Shown here: piece by piece, positions 45,958 to 55,152 of the stretch | How positions within the stretch are numbered: position 1 is the first letter of the stretch | How the letters are laid out: each line of letters opens with the position of its first letter | Assembly (NCBI RefSeq): GCF_001294535.1 | Contig: NZ_LGIC01000013.1 | Location: 29,788-93,787 of the forward strand | Direction of reading: 5' to 3' | DNA: 64,000 nucleotides | Origin: Cypionkella psychrotolerans | GTDB lineage: Bacteria; Pseudomonadota; Alphaproteobacteria; Rhodobacterales; Rhodobacteraceae | Notes under the pieces: model-generated | Database searches by the model: none | Seen by the model: only the letters and a program-made list of their open reading frames with translations | What the model was told of the DNA's origin: nothing | Program-made: the position numbers and the translations under genes

Positions 45958-46875
45958 CTACAGCTGATCCTGCACGGCAGCATCGTGCCGAACCGGCCAG
46001 ATCGGATGCGGCACCGGGTCTTTTGCGTGCCAAAAATACTGCCGGATGATCTGGCCATAGCTGCGATAGACGTAGGCCTCATTGCGGCGCAGGTAATGCT
46101 CGCGCCGACTGGCATACAGCGCTGGCAACTCATACCACGGCACAGCCGGATGCATGTGATGCACAACGTGGAAATTGTTGTTCAAAAACAAATAGCTGAG
46201 CGGGCCGCGATCCTCGATCACCACGGTGCGGGCGCGAAACGCCTCATGCGCGCGGTGCTCCAGATAGGTGCGGATTTTCAGCAATGCCGTGCCGAGGTAA
46301 ACTGCCAGCAGATAGGCCCAGATCGGCATCCCCACCCATTGCAGCCACAGCACCAAGGGCACCAACCCGATAAGATGCAGCCCCCACGCTAGCAAAACCC
46401 GGCCATCGCCCGCGCGCAGCAAGGCCAGTTCATCGCGCAGAAAGATATAGCTGCCCAAAGCGGGGCCAAGCAGCACCCGCCCGGCCAAGGTATTGTTCCA
46501 GCGCAGCAAAACCTGCAGCAGCGGCGCAGTTTTGGCCCAGACGGCAGGCTCCATATAGTTCGACTCTGGGTCATCATAGGGGTCTGTCAGCGCCGGGTCG
46601 AAATGGTGCTGCAAATGCATGTCCTTGAAGCGCAGATAGGGCACGAAGGGCATCAGTGCCGGAAACACCAGCGCCTCGTTCACCCACTGCGCACGGAACG
46701 GATGGCGATGCAGCACCTCATGCTGCAAGGACGAAAACTGCGCCAAGGCGATCCCGGTGAGAAGGATCGACACCGCGCCCGTGCCGGGCCAAACCCAGCC
46801 GCCCACTGCAAAGAGGGTATAAGTTCCCAGCAACACCGCCACAGTTGGCCACTCGATAACGCGACTTTGCGGCAT
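45958..46875 (-). CDS. Membrane fatty acid desaturase
   Basis: 305-residue integral membrane di-iron enzyme. Three histidine boxes: HEVLH, HLQHH and HVVHH, between hydrophobic helices. It introduces a double bond into acyl chains or modifies a related lipid; exact position unknown. The start at 46875 follows GAGGAAAG. Divergent from a helix-turn-helix regulator gene that may control it. Confidence 0.88.
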   Translation of the reverse strand: MPQSRVIEWPTVAVLLGTYTLFAVGGWVWPGTGAVSILLTGIALAQFSSLQHEVLHRHPFRAQWVNEALVFPALMPFVPYLRFKDMHLQHHFDPALTDPYDDPESNYMEPAVWAKTAPLLQVLLRWNNTLAGRVLLGPALGSYIFLRDELALLRAGDGRVLLAWGLHLIGLVPLVLWLQWVGMPIWAYLLAVYLGTALLKIRTYLEHRAHEAFRARTVVIEDRGPLSYLFLNNNFHVVHHMHPAVPWYELPALYASRREHYLRRNEAYVYRSYGQIIRQYFWHAKDPVPHPIWPVRHDAAVQDQL

Positions 46876-46943
46876 ATCTTTCCTCATCAAGGGGTTATGG
46901 GCGTATGCTAACACTTGCCAAACCGTGGCGGAACTCAGAGGAT

Positions 46944-47843
46944 ATGCAACATCTCATCACCATTGCGGATAAAAACAAACAGATGCCGGATTTTATCGAC
47001 AAACGCGACCGCGCCCCGCTGTTTCGCATCCGTCTGGCCGAGGCGATGGCGCAGCAGGGCACCAGCCAAGCTGCCCTGGCCCGCGCCACCGGGGCGGATC
47101 GCTCGACGGTTTCGGCCCTGCTCGCCCCCGGCATCCGGCTGCCCAATGCGCAACTGACCGCCGATTGCGCCACCGCTTTGGGGGTGTCTTGCGACTGGCT
47201 TCTCGGCATGACCGATCGGCCCGAGCCGGTGGATGCGCTGCTTGCCAGTTCCGTCACCCTTTCCGAAGCACCGCGTGCTTTGTTTGACCAAGAGCTCATC
47301 GGCTGGCACCGTGCGGCGGCTGGCTACAAAATCCGCCATGTCCCCGCCAGCCTGCCCGATATGCTGAAGACGCCCGAGGTGGTGGCGTGGGAATATGCCG
47401 ACTACCTTGGCCGCTCGGCCGATCAGGCGATTGCGGCGTTTCAAGATCAGCTGGATTGGATGAAATCCGCGCAATCCGATTATGAAATCGCCATGCCACT
47501 GCATGAAATATCAAACTTTGCCAGAGGCTTAGGCTATTGGTCTGGCCTGCCGCTTGCCGCCCGCCAAGCGCAGATGGATCATCTGATTGCGCTTTGCGAC
47601 ACGCTCTATCCGTCGCTGCGGCTGTATCTGTTCGACGCGCACCGGGTCTATTCCAGCCCGGTTACGGTGTTCGGCCCGCACCTTGCCGCTGTCTATCTCG
47701 GCCGCCAGTACATCGTGTTTCGCGACCCTGACCGGGTGCAATCCATCCTGCAACATTTTGACGGACTGGTGCGCGCCGCCCCGTTCGGCGCGCGTGGCGT
47801 GCGCGATCATCTGGCGCGATTGCAGAGGGTTATGGATCAGTAA
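46944..47843 (+). CDS. XRE-family transcriptional regulator with C-terminal sensor region
   Basis: About 299 residues. An N-terminal helix-turn-helix (SQAALARATGADRSTVSALL) is followed by ~200 residues without a clear named domain that probably bind a ligand. The start is uncertain: ATGs at 46905, 46944 and 46983 are in frame, none ideally spaced; AGAGGA precedes 46944. It is divergent from the desaturase, so that gene is the natural target (inference). Its end overlaps the convergent lipocalin gene by seven bases. Confidence 0.78.
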   Translation: MQHLITIADKNKQMPDFIDKRDRAPLFRIRLAEAMAQQGTSQAALARATGADRSTVSALLAPGIRLPNAQLTADCATALGVSCDWLLGMTDRPEPVDALLASSVTLSEAPRALFDQELIGWHRAAAGYKIRHVPASLPDMLKTPEVVAWEYADYLGRSADQAIAAFQDQLDWMKSAQSDYEIAMPLHEISNFARGLGYWSGLPLAARQAQMDHLIALCDTLYPSLRLYLFDAHRVYSSPVTVFGPHLAAVYLGRQYIVFRDPDRVQSILQHFDGLVRAAPFGARGVRDHLARLQRVMDQ

Positions 47844-48328
47844 ACCACCAGCCGCCGCAGATCATAGCCGTTCCATTCCAATATATCCCGCGCCGCTTTC
47901 AGCCGATCCGGCGGGAAAGTCCCGCGGTTCAAGATAAAGCCCAGCCGCCCATTCGGGCTGCCGACCACCAACGTGCGATAATCGCCATCGGCCCACAAAA
48001 TCCACCACGGCCCCGGCTGCCCCGGCACCGCAAACCGCCCGACGGTATCGGATTGCATCGGCCCCGTCCCCGCCATCTGCACGCCAGATTCGCACAAACG
48101 GTAGCGGATTTGCAGCCCGCCTGCGCCTTGAGAAATCTCGGCGCCGCCCGGCTTGCACCCCTCGCCGTCGAAAGCCGCCACTTGGCTCCAACTGCCGACC
48201 AGACGGTTTTGATCCATCACCGCATTGGAATACATCGGCGCATCCGGCGCGCGGTAGCGCCCCACCGCCACGGTTTTCGGGGCAGCCACACAGGCGCTCA
48301 GCAGCAAAAGCGCGATCAATCGATACAA
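47837..48328 (-). CDS. Lipocalin family lipoprotein
   Basis: 163 residues. Lipobox LLLSAC near residue 12 marks an outer-membrane lipoprotein. The lipocalin opening RLVGSWSQVAAFDGEG (the GxW motif) and the closing region ILEWNGYDLRRLVVY are seen; it is Blc-like and expected to bind lipids. The start is a TTG at 48328, or a TTG at 48319 overlapping the previous stop. Confidence 0.75.
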   Translation of the reverse strand: MYRLIALLLLSACVAAPKTVAVGRYRAPDAPMYSNAVMDQNRLVGSWSQVAAFDGEGCKPGGAEISQGAGGLQIRYRLCESGVQMAGTGPMQSDTVGRFAVPGQPGPWWILWADGDYRTLVVGSPNGRLGFILNRGTFPPDRLKAARDILEWNGYDLRRLVVY

Positions 48329-48861
48329 AGGGTCACCATTGCGCCATTATCCTGCAAAATTTCATTACAGCCAAACAAAGGCGCGATTGGCGCGCAAGTG
48401 TTTGATCTAGCAAGGCAATCACCCTCGCAATCGCTTTTCTTACGGCAAGATTTGCCCGCATCGCGCATCCTACGCACGCAACTCATCCCGCCCGCTTTGC
48501 CTGCGACGGCCCATTGCCCGCCCTTTTTGACACAGGCCAGTTCTTCCGGCCCAAGCACCCGCGCTGGTTCTTCTGCCACCGGCCGCATCGCGGCTTTGGC
48601 GGGATCGACAGCTGCGGGATCGGGCTGCGCTGGTGTAACTTGCGCGGATGTAGGTTGTACTGCGTCCGGCTTTGCAGGTTTCACGACATCCGCCGCTGGC
48701 TTGGCCGGATCAGCCGCAACCGCCACAGCTGGCGCATCCAAAGAGATCACCGCAATCGCATCGCCGGTGATCGGATTGGCGGTATCACTGGGCTTCGCCA
48801 GTTTGCCGCCGCCCAAGGTGCAGCCCGCCAACACAACCGCCAAAATCATGCAAAACCGCAT
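48316..48861 (-). CDS. Cysteine-rich putative lipoprotein
   Basis: 181 residues. Signal with lipobox VVLAGC, then an Ala/Pro/Val/Lys-rich linker (about 25-100). The C-terminal ~80 residues hold eight cysteines (CVKKGGQW, SCVRRMRDAGKSCRKKSDC, CLARSNTC) likely forming disulfides. No family recognised. It starts 10 bases after the aldo/keto reductase stop and overlaps the lipocalin start, so the three form one minus-strand unit. Confidence 0.75.
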   Translation of the reverse strand: MRFCMILAVVLAGCTLGGGKLAKPSDTANPITGDAIAVISLDAPAVAVAADPAKPAADVVKPAKPDAVQPTSAQVTPAQPDPAAVDPAKAAMRPVAEEPARVLGPEELACVKKGGQWAVAGKAGGMSCVRRMRDAGKSCRKKSDCEGDCLARSNTCAPIAPLFGCNEILQDNGAMVTLCID

Positions 48862-48870
48862 CGCGCGCAC

Positions 48871-49914
48871 CTAGTATGGCATCGGATGCGCGCGATGCGC
48901 GGCATCAATTTCGGCCAAAACCTCAGCATCCAACTCGACATCTGCAGCCCCCAAAGCCACTTCAAGCTGTGCCAGATTGGTGGCGCCAATGATCGGAATA
49001 CAGGGGAACGGTCGCGTCAGGCAAAACGCAATCGCCATCTGCGCCGGATTCAGCCCGTGCCGCGCCGCAATGCCCAAATAGGCCGCCACCGCCGGAAACA
49101 CCTGTGGCGTGATGCGCCCCGACAGCGTCGGATTAAGCGCCCGCCGCGTACCTTCCGGGATCACATCGCCGGCATATTTGCCCGTCAGCAGCCCGGTGGC
49201 CAAAGGCGAGAACGCCAATAGCGGCATGTCTTCCAGCGCCGAAAGTTCGGCCCAATCGCTGTCAAACTGACGACACAGCAGCGAATACTCATTCTGCACC
49301 GTCGCCATTCGTGGCAAACCATGCTTGTCCGCCAGCGCCAGCCAGCGTCCTGCTCCCCAGACCGATTCATTGGAAAGTGCAATATGGCGGATTTTCCCTT
49401 CAGCGATCAGATCGGCCGATACCTCAAGCATTTCAAGCATATGCGCTTCAATGCTCGCCTTATTCCCGCCCCTCGGGTCAAAGTGCCAAATGTCGCGAAA
49501 GTGATAGGCGGCGCGGTTGGGCCAGTGCAGTTGATACACATCAATGTAGTCGGTATTCAACCGCCGCAGTGAATCCTCCGCCGCCGCCCGCATCACCGCT
49601 CCGGTCAAGGGCGCGCCACCGCGTACCGCGTCCTGCCCCTCTCCCGTTACCTTGGTCGCCAACACCAGCCGATCACGCCCACCCCGCGCCGCAAGCCAGC
49701 TGCCAATGATCTCCTCGGTGCGCCCCACGGTTTCAGCCCGTACCGGATTGACCGGATACATCTCGGCGGTGTCCCAGAAATTCACGCCGTGCCCCAGCGC
49801 CATATCCATCTGGGCGTGGCCGTCAGCCTCGGAGTTCTGGCTGCCCCAAGTCATCGTGCCCAGTGAAATCGCCGATACCGAAAGCCCCGTCTGCCCCAAT
49901 CGCACTTGCCGCAT
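48871..49914 (-). CDS. Aldo/keto reductase (Tas-like)
   Basis: 347-residue NADPH-dependent reductase. Catalytic tetrad candidates: Asp and Tyr in NFWDTAEMYPV, Lys in LVLATKVTGE, His in YQLHWPN. The C-terminal cofactor segment is IPIIGATNLAQLEVAL. Related to E. coli Tas; substrate unknown. Divergent from the yceI gene. Confidence 0.9.
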   Translation of the reverse strand: MRQVRLGQTGLSVSAISLGTMTWGSQNSEADGHAQMDMALGHGVNFWDTAEMYPVNPVRAETVGRTEEIIGSWLAARGGRDRLVLATKVTGEGQDAVRGGAPLTGAVMRAAAEDSLRRLNTDYIDVYQLHWPNRAAYHFRDIWHFDPRGGNKASIEAHMLEMLEVSADLIAEGKIRHIALSNESVWGAGRWLALADKHGLPRMATVQNEYSLLCRQFDSDWAELSALEDMPLLAFSPLATGLLTGKYAGDVIPEGTRRALNPTLSGRITPQVFPAVAAYLGIAARHGLNPAQMAIAFCLTRPFPCIPIIGATNLAQLEVALGAADVELDAEVLAEIDAAHRAHPMPY

Positions 49915-49983
49915 CGCGCCCTCCTGTTTCAGCGCAGACTAGGCGGCGCGCCCCGACAAGGAAAGCCCCCGTGCAGGACCCGA

Positions 49984-50044
49984 TCAGACTGAAGTCTGAC
50001 CTCACGCGAATTTGCGCAGCCTTGACCATTTTAATGTTACATTA
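49984..50044. promoter_or_regulatory. Two dyads in the aldo/keto reductase - yceI divergent region
   Basis: TCAGACT-GA-AGTCTGA (49984-49999) and the odd palindrome TAATGT-T-ACATTA (50032-50044), the second 21 bases before the yceI start and partly within a TTGACC (50022-50027) promoter-like region. Possible operators; the regulator is unknown. Confidence 0.4.
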
Positions 50045-50065
50045 CCTTAGGATAAGGAGGCTTAC

Positions 50066-50626
50066 ATGCGCATGCTGCTGTTGCTTTTGGCGCTCGGAGC
50101 CAGCCCCGCCTTCGCTGCCCCTGCCAAATATACCCTGCAACCCGATGCATCGCTTATCGAGTTTGAAACTGATTTTGGCACCGATAAAATCACCGGGCAA
50201 ATGCCGATCACCCGCGCCGATCTCACGCTCGATTTTAAGAATGTCAGCGCCAGCCATGTTGCCGTGACGCTGGATTCCGCCCATGCCGAGGCCTCGTTTC
50301 CCTTTGCGGCTCAGGCGATGAAAGGTCCCAAGGTGCTGGATTCGGTGGACTTTCCGCAGATCAGTTTTGAAAGTACCTCGGTGACCGCCAAGGGCGAAGG
50401 CGCCGAGGTCAAGGGTCGTGTGACCATTCGTGGCGTCACCAAGCCGATGGTGATGCTGGCGATGATCTGGCGGCAGAAGGGGCATCAGGCGGGCGATCTC
50501 AGCCATCTGACCATCCGGCTGACGGGGGCGGTCAACCGCTCGGATTTTGGCGCGGTGGGCTGGTCGGACATGGTCGGTGATCAGGTGCGCCTAGATATTC
50601 TCGCCCGCATTGCACGCAGTGACTAG
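50066..50626 (+). CDS. YceI family periplasmic lipid-binding protein
   Basis: 186 residues with signal peptide MRMLLLLLALGASPAFA. YceI lipocalin-like barrel: IEFETDFGTDKITGQM, SFPQ-type DFPQISFESTSV, GRVTIRGVTKPM. These proteins bind isoprenoid or fatty-acid chains. A strong AAGGAGG precedes the start. Cytochrome b561 begins at the next base after its stop, a pairing common in proteobacteria. Confidence 0.92.
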   Translation: MRMLLLLLALGASPAFAAPAKYTLQPDASLIEFETDFGTDKITGQMPITRADLTLDFKNVSASHVAVTLDSAHAEASFPFAAQAMKGPKVLDSVDFPQISFESTSVTAKGEGAEVKGRVTIRGVTKPMVMLAMIWRQKGHQAGDLSHLTIRLTGAVNRSDFGAVGWSDMVGDQVRLDILARIARSD

Positions 50627-51166
50627 ATGTGGCGGAACTCTCCCACCCAGTTTGGCTTGGCCTCGCGCCTGCTGCATTGGACCATGGCGGCGCTGATCTT
50701 GGCTTTACTGGTGCTTGGCACGGCACTTGGCTGGATTAAGCCCAATCTTTCGACGCTTTGGCTCTATGGCCTGCACAAGACCATGGGGCTGACAGCGCTC
50801 AGCCTCGCCGTGATCCGGTTGATTTGGCACCGCATCAGCCCGCCGCCACCGCCGCTTGGCCCCACTGCGCACTGGCAAAACCGCGCCGCCCGCGCCACGC
50901 ATCTCGCACTTTATCTGCTGATGCTGGCGATCCCGCTGTCCGGCTGGATCGCCAGTTCCGCCACGGGTCTGGATGTGGTGATCTTTGGCCAGATCACCCT
51001 GCCCGCCATCACTCCCACTTCGGAAGCGCTTGAAAACGCTGGCTTTGCCATGCATGGCATCCTGACTAAGCTGCTGCTGGCGCTGCTGCTGGCCCATATC
51101 GCGGGTGCGGTTCTGCGTGGGCTAAAGGGTGACGGTACGCTGCGGCGCATCACAAAAGGCTTATAA
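50627..51166 (+). CDS. Cytochrome b561
   Basis: 179-residue four-helix di-haem membrane protein (CybB type). Haem-ligand histidines are in SRLLHWTMAAL, GLHKTMGLTAL, ATHLALYLLML and FAMHGILTKLLLALLLAH. It transfers electrons from quinol. It starts directly after the yceI stop, so the two are co-translated. Confidence 0.9.
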   Translation: MWRNSPTQFGLASRLLHWTMAALILALLVLGTALGWIKPNLSTLWLYGLHKTMGLTALSLAVIRLIWHRISPPPPPLGPTAHWQNRAARATHLALYLLMLAIPLSGWIASSATGLDVVIFGQITLPAITPTSEALENAGFAMHGILTKLLLALLLAHIAGAVLRGLKGDGTLRRITKGL

Positions 51167-51248
51167 TCCCGGTCTATGCCCTAACCTCGTCTAGCCCTTG
51201 GCCCTCGCATCGGGTAAACGAGGCGCAACTGACGGGAAAGGGCATCGC

Positions 51249-52967
51249 ATGGCACGGATTCTGATCACCTCCGCCATTCCTTATATCAATGGCATCAAGC
51301 ACTTGGGCAATCTTGTGGGCAGCCAACTGCCCGCCGATCTGTTTGCGCGCTACAACCGCGCGCGCGGCCATGAGGTGATGTTCATCTGCGCCACGGATGA
51401 ACACGGCACCCCGGCCGAGTTGGCGGCGGCCAAAGCGGGCAAACCTGTCGCCGAATATTGTGCCGAGATGCACAAGGTGCAGGCCGAGATTGCGCGCGGC
51501 TTTCGGTTGTCGTTTGACCACTTCGGGCGGTCGTCCAGCGAGCGTAACCATCTGCTGACCCAGCATTTCGCCGGCAAACTGGCCGAGGCTGGGCTGATCC
51601 GCGAGGTCGAGGAAAGCCAGATCTATTCCATCGACGATCACCGCTTTCTGCCCGACCGCTATATCGAGGGCACATGCCCGAACTGCGGGTATGAGTCTGC
51701 GCGTGGCGATCAATGCGACAACTGCACCAAGCAGCTTGATCCCACCGATCTGATCAACCCACATTCGACGATTTCCGGCTCGACCAATCTTGAGGTGCGC
51801 AAAACCAAGCACCTTTATCTGCGCCAGCGGTCCTTGCGGGACAAGCTAGAGGCTTGGATTGACAGCAAAAAAGACTGGCCGATCCTGACCACCTCGATTG
51901 CCAAGAAATGGCTGAACGACGGCGATGGCTTGCAAGATCGCGGCATCACCCGCGATTTGCACTGGGGCATCCCGGTCAAAAAAGGCGATCAGATCTGGCC
52001 GGGGATGGAGGGCAAAGTTTTCTACGTCTGGTTCGACGCTCCAATCGAATATATCGCCTGCACTGCGGAATGGGCCGATGCGCAGGGCTTGCCAGATGCC
52101 GCGTGGCAACGCTGGTGGCGCACCGATATGGGTGCCTCGGACGTGACCTACTATCAGTTCATGGGCAAAGATAACGTGCCTTTCCATACGCTTAGCTTCC
52201 CCGCGACCATTCTAGGCTCGGGCGAGCCGTGGAAGTTGGTCGATTACCTGAAATCGTTCAACTACCTGAATTATGACGGCGGCCAGTTCAGCACTTCACG
52301 CGGGCGCGGCGTGTTCATGGATCAGGCATTGTCGATCCTGCCCTCGGATTACTGGCGCTGGTGGCTGCTATCCCACGCCCCGGAATCGGCGGACAGCGAG
52401 TTCACATGGGAGAATTTCCAAGTCTCGGTGAACAAAGACCTCGCCGATGTTTTGGGCAACCTCGTCTCCCGCGTCACCAAGTTCTGCGTCGCGAAATTCG
52501 GCAGCGAAGTGCCCAGCGCCGGGGAGTTTGGCGAGCAAGAAGCGCGCCTGATTGAAGAACTCGGCACCCGCATCAAAGACTACGCCGCCTGTATGGAATC
52601 GATGGAGGTCCGCAAGGCCTCTGCCGAGTTGCGCGCGATTTGGGTGATCGGCAACGAATACCTGCAAGCCGCCGCACCCTGGACGGTGGTGAAAACCGAC
52701 CCCGAGCGCGCGCAAGCGATGATCCGCCTCAGCCTGAACCTGATCCGGGTCTATGCGATCTTGTCAGCACCGTTCATTCCCGATGCGAGTGCCACGATGA
52801 TGGCCGCAATGGGCTCGGATGATTGGACTTGGCCCGATGATGTGGCCGCAGCAATGGCCGCCCTGCCCGCAGGCCATGCCTTTACGGTGCCGGAAAACCT
52901 GTTCCGCAAGATCACCGACGAAGAACGCGCCGATTGGCAACAACGCTTCGCGGGCATTCGGACCTGA
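51249..52967 (+). CDS. metG: Methionyl-tRNA synthetase
   Basis: 572-residue class I synthetase. HIGH-region variant [18 protein letters not shown]; zinc knuckle [17 protein letters not shown] near residues 145-161; the KMSKS loop reads [11 protein letters not shown]. Start ATG at 51249 ([12 protein letters not shown]) after GGGAAAGGG. A very strong terminator follows. Confidence 0.96.
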   Translation: MARILITSAIPYINGIKHLGNLVGSQLPADLFARYNRARGHEVMFICATDEHGTPAELAAAKAGKPVAEYCAEMHKVQAEIARGFRLSFDHFGRSSSERNHLLTQHFAGKLAEAGLIREVEESQIYSIDDHRFLPDRYIEGTCPNCGYESARGDQCDNCTKQLDPTDLINPHSTISGSTNLEVRKTKHLYLRQRSLRDKLEAWIDSKKDWPILTTSIAKKWLNDGDGLQDRGITRDLHWGIPVKKGDQIWPGMEGKVFYVWFDAPIEYIACTAEWADAQGLPDAAWQRWWRTDMGASDVTYYQFMGKDNVPFHTLSFPATILGSGEPWKLVDYLKSFNYLNYDGGQFSTSRGRGVFMDQALSILPSDYWRWWLLSHAPESADSEFTWENFQVSVNKDLADVLGNLVSRVTKFCVAKFGSEVPSAGEFGEQEARLIEELGTRIKDYAACMESMEVRKASAELRAIWVIGNEYLQAAAPWTVVKTDPERAQAMIRLSLNLIRVYAILSAPFIPDASATMMAAMGSDDWTWPDDVAAAMAALPAGHAFTVPENLFRKITDEERADWQQRFAGIRT

Positions 52968-52980
52968 ATAGCTGCAGATG

Positions 52981-53023
52981 AAATGCAAAAGGCCGCAGGA
53001 CAATCCTGCGGCCTTTTGCATTT
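52981..53023. terminator. Two-way terminator between metG and the TauE/SafE gene
   Basis: Perfect 20-base stem beginning AAATGCAAAAGGCCGCAGGA with a CAA loop; T-rich on both exits. It separates two convergent genes. Confidence 0.93.
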
Positions 53024-53034
53024 AGACCAAACGC

Positions 53035-53817
53035 TTAGCTGAAGATCAGCTTCAGGCTGACCAGCACCAGAATAAGCGCCAAAAACACCCGCAGCGCTTT
53101 TTCCGGCAGGCGTGGCGCTAATGTGCTGCCGACGATGATCCCCGGAATGGACCCGATCAGCAGCGAGATCAGCATCGCGAAATCCACATCACCAAACCAC
53201 CAATGCCCGAGGCCTGAGATCAGCGTCAGCGGCACCGCATGGGCGATGTCAGACCCCACAATCCGCAGCACCGACAGGCGAGGATAGATGATCAACAGCG
53301 CCGTCACCCCAATCGCCCCCGCCCCAACCGAGGTTGTGGTGACAAGCGCGCCAAGGATCACCCCGGTTACGATGGTTTGGGCGGCCACCCTCGTCTCGTT
53401 GGTGCTGGCAAAGCGGCTGAAAAACTCGACAATCTGGTTGCGAAACAGCAGGGTGGCCGAGGTCGCCAGCAGCACGATCCCCAGCATCAGCGCCAAAATC
53501 CCGCCCTTGCTGGTGTGCACACCATAATAGTTCATCACCGCGAACGTCACAAATGTTGCCGGAACCGATCCGGTCGCCAGCCTGCGCACAATCCGCCAAT
53601 CCACCGATTTGGCCTTGTGGTGGATCGCAGCCCCGACCGATTTCGTCGCCGCAGCATAGAGCAGATCCGTGCCCACCGCCGTCGCCGGATGCACCCCAAA
53701 CAGCAAAACCAGCACGGGCGTCATCAATGATCCGCCACCCACCCCAGTAAAGCCCACGATCATGCCAACAAAGAAGCCCGACAGCGAATAGAGAAGATTT
53801 ATATCCGCAAATGCCAT
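53035..53817 (-). CDS. Sulfite exporter TauE/SafE family membrane protein
   Basis: 260 residues, about eight helices, with the family's GFTGVGGGSLMTP and its repeat VTTTSVGAGAIGVTAL. TauE/SafE proteins export sulfite or other organosulfur anions. The start at 53817 (MAFADINLLY) follows GGGAG. Divergent from the GlxA-type regulator gene. Confidence 0.9.
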   Translation of the reverse strand: MAFADINLLYSLSGFFVGMIVGFTGVGGGSLMTPVLVLLFGVHPATAVGTDLLYAAATKSVGAAIHHKAKSVDWRIVRRLATGSVPATFVTFAVMNYYGVHTSKGGILALMLGIVLLATSATLLFRNQIVEFFSRFASTNETRVAAQTIVTGVILGALVTTTSVGAGAIGVTALLIIYPRLSVLRIVGSDIAHAVPLTLISGLGHWWFGDVDFAMLISLLIGSIPGIIVGSTLAPRLPEKALRVFLALILVLVSLKLIFS

Positions 53818-53883
53818 TTCAGAGAATCTCCCTACTGCGCTCGCCCTGTTTGGCAGGAAAATCAAACCCGTCAACTGAACTTT

Positions 53884-53932
53884 TAATCTCTATAGACTTT
53901 AGCGAGATTATGTAACCCTACCGCCCCCCCCC
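53884..53932. promoter_or_regulatory. Dyad and C9 tract in the divergent region before the GlxA-type gene
   Basis: TAATCTC, 13 bases, GAGATTA (53884-53910) in an AT-rich stretch, followed by nine C at 53924-53932. Possible operator between the exporter and the regulator. Confidence 0.4.
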
Positions 53933-53987
53933 AGAAGCTAATGCGTTTGCTCTGGGTCTCTGCTAGGATTGCAGCAAAGGAGAAGCG

Positions 53988-54995
53988 ATGAACGACATTG
54001 CCAAATTCGTCGCCAAAGGCTCGGCGCATGTCACCCTGCCGGCGCAGGTAGAGCCGCTGGACGTGGCCTTCGTTTTGCTGCCGAAATTCACCATGCTGGC
54101 GTTTTCATCGGCGATTGAGCCGTTACGGATGGCCAATCAACTGACGCAACAGGTGCTGTTTCGCTGGCAGGTTTTGTCCGACGATGGCGCGCCGGTGGCC
54201 TGCTCCAACGGCGTTCCGATCATGGTGGATGGCGCTTGGGGCCAAGCCAGCCCGGCGGGTATTGTGCTGGTCTGTTCGGGGGTAGAGCCCGAAGGCAAAG
54301 CCAGCCAGGCCTTGGGGGATTGGCTGCGTTCGTTGTGGCGGCGGGGCCGTGTGGTGGGCGGTCTTTGCACCGGGGCCTATGCTCTGGCGCAGGCGGGCAT
54401 CCTGAAGGGCCACCGCTTTACCATGCATTGGGACAATATCGACGCCTTTGCCGAGAACAATCCTGATATGCTGCCAGCCCGCCAAGTGTTCTGCATCGAT
54501 GACCGGGTGATGACCTGCGCTGGTGGCGTCGCTGCCGCCGATCTGATGCTGAAGCTGATCAACGACCGCTTCGGCCCCGCCTTGGGGCAAGAGGTGATGA
54601 ATATGTGCCTGCTGACGCAGCGCCGGCAGGAAGCGGATCTGCAAACCACCTCGCTCGCCGCCCGCCTTGGCACCCGCCACGACAAACTGCTGCAAGCGGC
54701 GGCTTATCTGGAGGCGCATATCGAAGAAGACTTCGACTTGGACGCCTGCGCAGCCCATCTGTCGCTGTCGCGCCGCCAGATTGAGCGACTGTTCAACCGC
54801 TACCTGAACATCACACCGGTGCGGTATATGAACGATCTGCGGCTGGCGCGCGGGCGGGCGCTGCTGGCCGAAACCGATCTGAAGGTGACAGAGGTGGCGG
54901 TGGCCTGCGGTTATGCCTCGACCTCGCATTTCTCGAAATCCTTCCGCAAGAAATATGGCACCTCGCCCTATAGGTTCTCGCATTTCGGCGGATAG
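53988..54995 (+). CDS. GlxA-family AraC-type transcriptional regulator
   Basis: 335 residues. The N-terminal DJ-1/PfpI-like domain (VAFVLLPKFTMLAFSSAIEP ... GGLCTGAYALAQAG, with the nucleophile-elbow Cys) is followed by two AraC helix-turn-helix motifs (LSRRQIERLFNRYL and VAVACGYASTSHFSKSFRKK). Resembles regulators of glycine betaine or carnitine catabolism (GbdR type), but the target here is unknown. AAGGAG lies upstream of the start. Confidence 0.88.
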   Translation: MNDIAKFVAKGSAHVTLPAQVEPLDVAFVLLPKFTMLAFSSAIEPLRMANQLTQQVLFRWQVLSDDGAPVACSNGVPIMVDGAWGQASPAGIVLVCSGVEPEGKASQALGDWLRSLWRRGRVVGGLCTGAYALAQAGILKGHRFTMHWDNIDAFAENNPDMLPARQVFCIDDRVMTCAGGVAAADLMLKLINDRFGPALGQEVMNMCLLTQRRQEADLQTTSLAARLGTRHDKLLQAAAYLEAHIEEDFDLDACAAHLSLSRRQIERLFNRYLNITPVRYMNDLRLARGRALLAETDLKVTEVAVACGYASTSHFSKSFRKKYGTSPYRFSHFGG

Positions 54996-55152
54996 AACGG
55001 CTGCAAAGGTGATCTGATGGCGCGGCTTACGCCGCAGGCCTCTTGAGCGCTTACGCGCAGTTGGAATGCGGCATCACCGCCTGTGCCCCGCGTTTTTCTT
55101 GCAGCACCCTGCCCCAACCGCTATGCAAGCGCAGCAATTCCCGGAGGCCGCC

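Noticed and set aside
52260..52330. metG considered defective because KMSKS is absent
   Set aside because: The loop reads FSTSRGRG, a variant that occurs in functional methionyl-tRNA synthetases; other motifs are intact.
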